Notes under the pieces: generated by a model
Told to the model about the DNA's origin: nothing
The model's database searches: none
What the model saw: the letters and a program-made list of their open reading frames with translations, nothing else
Program-made: the position numbers and the translations under genes
NCBI GenBank assembly: GCA_007118555.1
Contig: SKRJ01000200.1
Coordinates: 1-6,397 of the forward strand
DNA length: 6,397 nucleotides
Origin: Anaerolineae bacterium
Lineage (GTDB): Bacteria; Chloroflexota; Anaerolineae; UBA1429
Direction of reading: 5' to 3'
Shown here: positions 1 to 5,089 of the stretch, in pieces
Layout of the letters: every line of letters begins with the position of its first letter
Numbering within the stretch: the first letter of the stretch is position 1

Positions 1-2
1 AT

Positions 3-704
3 GAGGAGCTGGTGGCCTACTACAACCAGCGCTATGCCCAGGCCTGCGCCAACTATCCCGATCAGGTCAACATGGGGGGCTACTATCGCACGTTACTCTC
101 GGGCGCCATCGCCATCCTGGGCTGGGAGCTGTTGCTGGAGGCGGCGGCCTACCCGCGGCAGTTTGCCCGGGTGCTGGATGGCATCTACCAGCAGAGCCTG
201 CATCACTATCGCGCCTGGGCCGCCACGCCCATCGAGTTCTTTATGTGCCACGACGACATGGTCTGGTCGCAGGGGCCCTTTATGCGGCCAGACTTTTACC
301 GCGCCGAGGTGTTTCCCCGCTACCGCGAGCTGTGGCGGGTGCTGCACGAGGCCGGCAAGACCGTGATCTATACCTCGGATGGCGACATGAGCCTCTTTGT
401 CGATGACCTGGTCGACGCCGGGGCCGACGTGCTCTGTTTCGAGCCGATGACAGCCCTGGCGCCGGTGGTCGAACGCTATGGTTCGTCTCACGGCATCATC
501 TCGAGCTGCGTCGACGCCCGCACCCTCACCTTTGGCAGCCAGGCCGACATTCGTGCCGAGGTGGACGCGACGCTGGCCCTGGCGCCCTGCTGCCGTGGCC
601 TGGTAGTGGCCGTGGGCAACCACATTCCCAGCAACGTGCCGCTGGAGAACGCCCTGTTCTATATGGAATACCTGCGACAGAACTGGGGCCGGGCGTCCGG
701 CTAG
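3..704 (+). CDS. URO-D-fold family protein (uroporphyrinogen decarboxylase / corrinoid methyltransferase-like), 5' end missing
   Basis: This is the C-terminal part of a uroporphyrinogen-decarboxylase-superfamily protein. The frame stays open to the left edge, with codons for Glu-Glu-Leu before the GTG at 12, so that GTG is probably internal. About 233 codons are visible, against roughly 330-370 for the family. Numbering from the GTG codon, family hallmarks are HDDMVWSQGP (80-89), the strand-loop IYTSDGD (119-125), DAGADVLCFEPM (135-146), a VDAR segment before a Gly (167-170) and the closing GNHIPSNVP (202-210). Where MtaA/MtbA-type methyltransferases and many relatives carry a zinc-binding HxCG, this protein has YTSDG, so a zinc-thiolate methyl-transfer role is doubtful. 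True haem-pathway HemE is also unlikely from the divergent motifs. Family membership is well supported; the reaction and substrate are unknown. The gene ends with TAG and converges on the ABC operon. Confidence 0.85.
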   Translation, partial: EELVAYYNQRYAQACANYPDQVNMGGYYRTLLSGAIAILGWELLLEAAAYPRQFARVLDGIYQQSLHHYRAWAATPIEFFMCHDDMVWSQGPFMRPDFYRAEVFPRYRELWRVLHEAGKTVIYTSDGDMSLFVDDLVDAGADVLCFEPMTALAPVVERYGSSHGIISSCVDARTLTFGSQADIRAEVDATLALAPCCRGLVVAVGNHIPSNVPLENALFYMEYLRQNWGRASG

Positions 705-710
705 GCGGGG

Positions 711-746
711 AGAAAAAGCAACAGCCTGGACATGGCGTCCAGGCTG
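711..746 (-). terminator. Intrinsic terminator of the marR-ABC operon
   Basis: A perfect 10-bp inverted repeat, CAGCCTGGAC (722-731) and GTCCAGGCTG (737-746), closes over a 5-nt loop. Read on the minus strand it lies 22 nt after the stop codon of the second ABC gene and is followed by TTGC and then five T (717-713), the layout of a Rho-independent terminator for the minus strand. On the plus strand there is no T run after the stem, so it would act only weakly on the converging URO-D-like gene. A second copy of CCAGGCT at 752-758 could pair with the same arm as an alternative fold. Confidence 0.75.
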
Positions 747-768
747 CTAAACCAGGCTACGATCGTGG

Positions 769-2643
769 CTAGGAGCCGGGCTCGGCGGCCTCCACAGGCT
801 CATAGATCTCTTCCTGGCGGCGGAACTGGCTCATGTAGAGCTCGTGGTACTCGCCCTGCTGCGCCAGCAGCTCGGTGTGGGTGCCCCGCTCGACGATGCG
901 GCCATCCTGGATGACCAGGATCTGATCGGCCTTGCGAATGGTGCTCAACCGGTGCGCGATCACCACACTGGTGCGATCCTCCATGAGCTTGTCCAGCGCC
1001 TCCTGGATGAGGAGCTCGGTGCGCGTATCCACCGAGCTGGTGGCCTCGTCCAGCACCAGGATCTTGGGCGAGTTGAGGATCGCACGCGAGATGGCGATCA
1101 TCTGCCGGTGGCCCTGACTCAGGTTCGAGCCTCGTTCGCCCAACCGGGTCTGATAGCCGTCGGGCAGCCGCCGGATGAAATCGTCGGCGTTGGCGACCTT
1201 GGCCGCCGCGATCACTTCCTCATCGGTGGCGTCCAGTCGCCCATAGCGGATATTCTCCATGATGTTGGACGAGAACAGGTAGGTGTCCTGCGGCACCATG
1301 CCGATGGCCTCACGCAGGTTGGCCTGGGGCACGCTGCGGACATCGCACCCATCGATGGTGATGCGGCCGCTCTGCACGTCATAGAGCCGCAGGAGCAGGT
1401 TTACAAAGGTGGTCTTGCCCGCCCCTGTGGGGCCCACCAGGGCAATCATCTGGCCGGGGTTGATTATCACGTTGATGTTGTCCAGCACCGGCTCGTCCTC
1501 TTTGTAGGCAAAAGAGACATCCTCATAGACGATCTGTCCATCGACGCGCTCGGGGAGGCAGGTGCCCGCCGGTTCGTCCTTGACGCTCTGCTCGGTGTCC
1601 AGCAGCTCAAAGATACGCTCGGCGCCAGCGATGGCCGATTGCATCTGCCCATAGAGGTTGGCCATTTCGCGGATCGGATCGTAGAAACGCCGCACATAGT
1701 TCAGGAACGCTACAATGATACCCACGGTCACCAGGGGCGGGCTAAAGCCCAGCACGAGATAGCCGCCAAACCCAATGACCACCGCCGCCGCCAGGGTGCT
1801 CAGGACGTCCAGCACCGGCATGAACACGGCGCTGAGGGTCTCGGCCGTCACAGAGGCATCGCGGTTGCGCAGGTTGACGGCGCGGAACTCGTTGATGGTC
1901 TCGTTCTCGCGGGCAAAGGCCTGCACCTCGCGAATGCCCGAGATGTTCTCTTGCAGCTCGGCGCTCACATCCCCGATGGTCTTGCGCGTCTCGCGATAGG
2001 CGCGCCGCACCCGCCGTGAAAAGTAGGCGGTGGCGCCCAGGATCAGCGGCAGGATGGCAAAGGAGGCCAGGGCCAGCCGCCAGTTCAGGGCGATCATGGC
2101 GATCACGATGCCTACCAGCGACAGGCTCATGCGCAGGATGCGCATCAGCCCCGGGCCGAACATGTCGTTGATGACCTGGGTATCGTTGGTAAGGCGGCTC
2201 ATCAGATCACCGGCCTGGCTCTGATCAAAGAAATCCAGCGAGAGCTTGTGAAGCTGATCCAGGATCTGAGTGCGCATGCTCAACAGCACCCGCTGGCTCA
2301 CGCGCACCATCAGGCGGAACTGGATCACGTTGAGAATCCACGCCGAGATATAGCTGAGCAGCAGAAGCACCATCACCGCGGTCAGTCCCGTGGCGCGGGG
2401 GGCGTCGGGTCCTATGATCCAGGTGAGCCACACCGGGGCGGGGGCATCGGGCTGTGCGATGAACTGGTCGATGGCCACACCGATCAGATAGGGAGCGGCC
2501 AGATCGGCCAGGACGCTCAGGACGAGGAACACGCCCACAGCGACCAGGCGACGCTTGAAGGGGGCAAAGTAATCATAGAGCCGCCGCAATACATTGCCCG
2601 TATCTTTGGGTTTCTGCACCTCGATGGCGCCTGCACGTCTCAT
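769..2643 (-). CDS. ABC exporter half-transporter, subunit B (intact Walker B; altered signature), 624 aa
   Basis: This is a membrane-fused ABC exporter subunit (type IV, MdlB/LmrA-like), probably pumping a drug, lipid or peptide out of the cell as a heterodimer with the gene before it. An N-terminal transmembrane domain has hydrophobic segments near residues 33-53, 84-107, 166-186, 190-207, 275-298 and 304-317. The C-terminal ATPase has an A-loop Tyr380, Walker A GPTGAGKT (404-411), Q-loop Gln452, signature LSQGH (508-512), Walker B ILVLDE with catalytic Glu533, D-loop SSVD (536-539) and switch His564. The odd part is the signature: Gln510 and His512 replace Gly and Gln of LSGGQ. The partner subunit carries the opposite defects. 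The ATG at 2643 overlaps the TGA of the upstream gene (ATGA) and has a strong Shine-Dalgarno, so the start is secure. The length is typical, the frame is intact and the stop is TAG. The exported substrate cannot be read from sequence. Confidence 0.95.
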   Translation of the reverse strand: MRRAGAIEVQKPKDTGNVLRRLYDYFAPFKRRLVAVGVFLVLSVLADLAAPYLIGVAIDQFIAQPDAPAPVWLTWIIGPDAPRATGLTAVMVLLLLSYISAWILNVIQFRLMVRVSQRVLLSMRTQILDQLHKLSLDFFDQSQAGDLMSRLTNDTQVINDMFGPGLMRILRMSLSLVGIVIAMIALNWRLALASFAILPLILGATAYFSRRVRRAYRETRKTIGDVSAELQENISGIREVQAFARENETINEFRAVNLRNRDASVTAETLSAVFMPVLDVLSTLAAAVVIGFGGYLVLGFSPPLVTVGIIVAFLNYVRRFYDPIREMANLYGQMQSAIAGAERIFELLDTEQSVKDEPAGTCLPERVDGQIVYEDVSFAYKEDEPVLDNINVIINPGQMIALVGPTGAGKTTFVNLLLRLYDVQSGRITIDGCDVRSVPQANLREAIGMVPQDTYLFSSNIMENIRYGRLDATDEEVIAAAKVANADDFIRRLPDGYQTRLGERGSNLSQGHRQMIAISRAILNSPKILVLDEATSSVDTRTELLIQEALDKLMEDRTSVVIAHRLSTIRKADQILVIQDGRIVERGTHTELLAQQGEYHELYMSQFRRQEEIYEPVEAAEPGS

Positions 2644-4412
2644 TGCGTCACCTCCTCGGCGGTCTCCACCTTTTGCATCAGATGCCGATCATCCTGCAAC
2701 TGCGAGGAGTAGATCTCGGCGTACAACTCGTTGGTGCGGACCAGCTCTTCGTGGGTGCCGCGTCCCTTGATTTGTCCATTGTCCAGCACCAGGATCTGGT
2801 CGGCGTTCAGCACGGTGGCGACGCGTTGGGCGACGACGATGCTCGTGCGGCCTTGCATCAGGTTGTTCAGCGCCTTTTGAATGCGATACTCGGTGGAAAG
2901 GTCCACGCTGGAGGTCGCATCGTCCAGAATCAGAATGGCGGGATCCAGCAACAGGGCTCGAGCGATGGCGATGCGTTGCTTTTGCCCGCCCGAGAGATTG
3001 ACGCCGCGCTCGCCCACGTGGGTGTCATACCCGTTGGGGAACCGCATGATGAAATCGTGCGCCTCGGCGGCCCTGGCGGCCCGCTCGACCTCCTCGTCCG
3101 TCGCCTGGGGGCAACCAAAGGCAATGTTCTCCCGAACCGTGCCATCGAAAAGATTGGTCTCTTGCAGCACGATGCCGATCTGGCTGCGCAACGATTCCAG
3201 CTTGACCTCGCGGATGTCATAGTCATCCACGTGTACAGCGCCCTCGCGCACGTCATAAAAGCGTGGAATCAGATTGATGATCGTCGACTTGCCCGAGCCG
3301 GTGGTGCCCAGCAGGGCCAGGGTCTGTCCCGGCTCGACGCTAAAGCTTACATTGTCCAGAACCGGCTCTCCTCCCTCATAGTATCGAAAGGTGACATCCT
3401 CAAAAGAGATATGGCCCTTGAGCGGGGGCAGCTCGAGGGCCCCGGGCTGCTCGATGACCTCTGACTCGGCGTCCAGCAGCTCGAAAATGCGCACCGCCGA
3501 GGCCGAGGCGCTCGACAGCATGGTGACGATGAAACCGATCATCAGCACGGGGAAAAAGGCCATCAGGAGATAGCCGGCAAAGGCCACCAGCTCGCCCAGC
3601 GATAGAGTCCCCTCGATCACCTGCATGCCGCCTAGCCAGTAGATGGCCAGCGTGGCGAGGTTCAGCACGCCAAAGATGGTCGGAAAGGCCAACGAGAGGA
3701 TATTATTGACCCGGATGTTCAGATCGTAGAACTCGAGGTTCACCTCTTCATAGCGTTTGGCCTCGTGGGCCTCGCGTACAAAAGACTTGATCACGCGAAT
3801 GCCCGCAAAGTTCTCTTGCAGCACCGTGTTCAGATCGTCCAGCTTTTGTTGGACGGCGCGAAAGAGGGGCAGAGCCGCGCGGGCAAAGATGCCGAACAAC
3901 ACCAGGGTAATCGGCACCATGATCAGCATGATCCGGGCCAGCTCGGGGTTGATGGTAAACAGCAAAGCAACCGAGCCGCCGATCATGAACACGGCCGAGA
4001 GGAGCATGATGGCGCCGCGCCCCACGAATCCCTGCACGCGGTCCACATCCGAGGTGGCGCGCGTCAGCAACTGGCCGGTGTGCACCTGATCGTGGTAGCT
4101 AAAGGACAGCGACTGGATCTTGCCATAGACGTCATTGCGCATGTCAAAGGCGACGCCCTGGGCGGCTCGGGCTGCCAGAGCCCCCTGGCTGAACTGGAAG
4201 ATCGCGCGCCCCAGCGCCACGCCGATCATCGCCAGGGTAAAGCTGACGACGGCGCTGATATTCTCGACCACGATGCCTTCGTCAATGATGAGCTGCTGCA
4301 AGCGGGGGATCAGTAGCATGGCCCCTGTCGCGAGGAGAATGCTGAACAGGGAGCCCAGGGCCAGATACCAGTACGACTTGAGATAACGAAAGGAGCGTAA
4401 CAGTTGTTTCAC
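2640..4412 (-). CDS. ABC exporter half-transporter, subunit A (degenerate catalytic site; canonical LSGGQ), 590 aa
   Basis: This is the first of two fused membrane/ATPase subunits of a probable heterodimeric ABC exporter in the cytoplasmic membrane. Hydrophobic segments lie near residues 14-37, 53-75, 132-153, 157-180, 240-260 and 273-297. The ATPase domain shows an A-loop Tyr344, Walker A GTTGSGKS (369-376), Q-loop Gln417, canonical signature LSGGQ (473-477), Walker B ILILDD (493-498) and D-loop SSVD (501-504). Asp498 stands where the catalytic Glu should be, and Gln529 (VVAQR) replaces the switch His. These two changes are known marks of the degenerate ATP site in heterodimeric exporters such as TM287/288, BmrCD and TmrAB. 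The start is GTG at 4412, preceded by AGGTGA with six bases spacing. It lies 47 bp after the MarR gene and overlaps the next gene by 4 bp. The frame is intact and the length is normal. The substrate is unknown. Confidence 0.95.
   Translation of the reverse strand: MKQLLRSFRYLKSYWYLALGSLFSILLATGAMLLIPRLQQLIIDEGIVVENISAVVSFTLAMIGVALGRAIFQFSQGALAARAAQGVAFDMRNDVYGKIQSLSFSYHDQVHTGQLLTRATSDVDRVQGFVGRGAIMLLSAVFMIGGSVALLFTINPELARIMLIMVPITLVLFGIFARAALPLFRAVQQKLDDLNTVLQENFAGIRVIKSFVREAHEAKRYEEVNLEFYDLNIRVNNILSLAFPTIFGVLNLATLAIYWLGGMQVIEGTLSLGELVAFAGYLLMAFFPVLMIGFIVTMLSSASASAVRIFELLDAESEVIEQPGALELPPLKGHISFEDVTFRYYEGGEPVLDNVSFSVEPGQTLALLGTTGSGKSTIINLIPRFYDVREGAVHVDDYDIREVKLESLRSQIGIVLQETNLFDGTVRENIAFGCPQATDEEVERAARAAEAHDFIMRFPNGYDTHVGERGVNLSGGQKQRIAIARALLLDPAILILDDATSSVDLSTEYRIQKALNNLMQGRTSIVVAQRVATVLNADQILVLDNGQIKGRGTHEELVRTNELYAEIYSSQLQDDRHLMQKVETAEEVTQ
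2648..2656 (-). promoter_or_regulatory. Ribosome-binding site of ABC subunit B, inside the end of subunit A
   Basis: On the minus strand AGGAGGTGA ends four bases before the ATG at 2643. It is an almost complete match to the anti-Shine-Dalgarno sequence and lies within the last codons of the upstream ABC gene (Glu-Glu-Val-Thr-Gln). Together with the ATGA stop/start overlap it indicates coupled translation and balanced production of the two subunits. It also fixes the start of subunit B. Confidence 0.85.
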
Positions 4413-4418
4413 GTTGGG

Positions 4419-4424
4419 TCACCT
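4419..4424 (-). promoter_or_regulatory. Ribosome-binding site of ABC subunit A
   Basis: AGGTGA on the minus strand is separated by six bases (CCCAAC) from a GTG codon at 4412-4410. It decides in favour of this GTG start, since no ATG with a comparable site is nearby. It lies in the 47-bp gap after the MarR gene, where I see no separate promoter or hairpin, so the ABC genes are probably co-transcribed with the regulator. Confidence 0.7.
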
Positions 4425-4459
4425 GCTATGCGTAGGCTCGATGGTGTACAGTTCTCATG

Positions 4460-4909
4460 TCATGATTCCGGGTTCTGATGATTGCCATCAAAGGCGCGGC
4501 CCAGGGCCGACATGCCTTCGATGATGAGCTCGCACTCTTCCTCGGACAGATCACGCAAGGCGCGGGAGACATGGGCCTGCGCCACATTGCGGATGTGCTC
4601 CAGGACGCCGCAGCCCCGTTCCGTGATCTCGATGAGCACCCTACGGCGGTCATCGGGGTCCCGCCGTCGAAGCACCCAGCCACGCTCTACCAGCGTCGAG
4701 ATCGAGTTGGACATGGTCGGCAGGCTGACCTCGAGCTTGGCCGCCAGCGTGCTCAGATTGGTAGGGCCCTCGGTCAGAATGAGCAACACACGAAAATGCC
4801 CCGGATCGGGGCTGTGCTCATCATGCCGCCAATCCGAAGCGAGCGCTCGCATGAATCGGGGGATAACGTCAACGATCAGACTGGCTGCCTGTGTATACTT
4901 GTCTGACAT
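4460..4909 (-). CDS. MarR-family transcriptional regulator, 149 aa
   Basis: This is a winged helix-turn-helix DNA-binding protein of the MarR/SlyA family, which bind DNA as dimers and usually repress until a small ligand or oxidant is sensed. Residues about 38-48 (HFRVLLILTEG) begin the DNA-binding domain. NLSTLAAKLEV (51-61) and SLPTMSNSISTLVERG (62-77) form the helix-turn-helix with the recognition helix. RRRDPDDRRRVLIEIT (81-96) is the wing with the family DxRR signature. The flanking N- and C-terminal helices would make the dimer interface. Cysteines at 100 and 126 are not in the N-terminal position used by OhrR-type peroxide sensors, so a drug-like ligand is more likely than oxidation. 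The ATG at 4909 follows AGAGAGG with good spacing. It is the first gene of the operon with the ABC pair, and two palindromic boxes lie over its promoter, suggesting self-repression and control of the exporter. The family call is firm; the ligand is unknown. Confidence 0.93.
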   Translation of the reverse strand: MSDKYTQAASLIVDVIPRFMRALASDWRHDEHSPDPGHFRVLLILTEGPTNLSTLAAKLEVSLPTMSNSISTLVERGWVLRRRDPDDRRRVLIEITERGCGVLEHIRNVAQAHVSRALRDLSEEECELIIEGMSALGRAFDGNHQNPES

Positions 4910-4912
4910 CGT

Positions 4913-4925
4913 TTAGCCTCTCTAA
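4913..4925 (-). promoter_or_regulatory. Candidate MarR operator box 2 (covers the ribosome-binding site)
   Basis: The minus strand reads TTAG-AGAGG-CTAA, a 13-bp interrupted palindrome with the same half-sites and the same 5-bp spacer as the box at 4929-4941. Its spacer AGAGG is the Shine-Dalgarno of the MarR gene, and the box ends three bases before the ATG. SlyA, a MarR relative, recognises TTAG...CTAA half-sites with a 4-bp spacer, which supports this reading. Binding here is inferred. Confidence 0.6.
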
Positions 4926-4928
4926 TTA

Positions 4929-4941
4929 TTAGCACTCCTAA
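4929..4941 (-). promoter_or_regulatory. Candidate MarR operator box 1 (covers the transcription start)
   Basis: The minus strand reads TTAG-GAGTG-CTAA, extendable by one base pair on each side to ATTAG-N5-CTAAT (4928-4942). It begins at the last base of the -10 element and spans the predicted start of transcription near 4934, an ideal place for a repressor to block RNA polymerase. It lies 16 bp from box 2, start to start, about one and a half helical turns. A further lone TTAG half-site at 4944-4947 overlaps the -10. Confidence 0.65.
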
Positions 4942-4969
4942 TTCTAACCGCAATCGGTAATCGCGTCAA
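4941..4969 (-). promoter_or_regulatory. Sigma70-type promoter of the marR-ABC operon
   Basis: On the minus strand TTGACG (4969-4964) is a five-of-six match to the -35 consensus. It is followed by a 17-bp spacer and TAGAAT (4946-4941), a five-of-six match to the -10. Transcription would begin near 4934, giving a leader of about 25 nt before the MarR ATG at 4909. The -10 and start site overlap the TTAG-N5-CTAA boxes. I see no other promoter further down the operon. Confidence 0.8.
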
Positions 4970-5071
4970 GATTCTGAAACCTTTTGTCGCCTGGCGTGTC
5001 ATACAGAGTGAACGCGTTGCCGCCGCCATAGAGCCATCTTTTGGTTCAGGCGGTGCACGCACCTATATCGA

Positions 5072-5086
5072 AACAGGAGGCCTGTT
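5072..5086 (+). promoter_or_regulatory. Ribosome-binding site of the radical SAM gene inside a 6-bp inverted repeat
   Basis: AGGAGG (5075-5080) is a full Shine-Dalgarno nine bases before the ATG at 5090 and decides the start. It sits inside AACAGG-AGG-CCTGTT, a perfect 6-bp inverted repeat with a 3-base centre. As RNA this could fold into a small hairpin hiding part of the site; as DNA it could be a protein-binding palindrome. The Shine-Dalgarno is firm, while any role of the repeat is a guess. Confidence 0.7.
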
Positions 5087-5089
5087 CGC

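Noticed and set aside
12..14. GTG as the true start of the URO-D-like gene
   Set aside because: The frame remains open upstream to the window edge and the visible protein lacks the N-terminal third of the family, so the gene is cut by the window and does not begin here.
93..623. Minus-strand reading frame opposite the URO-D-like gene
   Set aside because: The sense frame has clear family motifs; the antisense product matches nothing I recognise.
844..2019. Long plus-strand reading frame (391 codons) opposite ABC subunit B
   Set aside because: It lies wholly antisense to a gene with every ABC motif intact, its protein has no recognisable domain, and such frames are common opposite GC-rich genes.
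2643..3464. Plus-strand reading frame (273 codons) opposite ABC subunit A
   Set aside because: Antisense to the ATPase domain of a clear gene and low-complexity in character; no ribosome-binding site or family match seen.
3765..4316. Plus-strand reading frame (183 codons) opposite the membrane domain of ABC subunit A
   Set aside because: His/Gln/Asp-rich product typical of the complement of membrane-protein codons; no supporting signals.
4460..4909. OhrR-type peroxide-sensing role for the MarR protein
   Set aside because: The conserved N-terminal reactive cysteine is absent; the only cysteines are at 100 and 126, and the neighbour is an exporter and not a peroxide reductase.
5041..5069. TTGGTT - 17 bp - TATATC as a promoter for the radical SAM gene
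   Set aside because: Both hexamers are poor matches, and transcription would begin at about 5076, inside the Shine-Dalgarno, leaving no usable leader.
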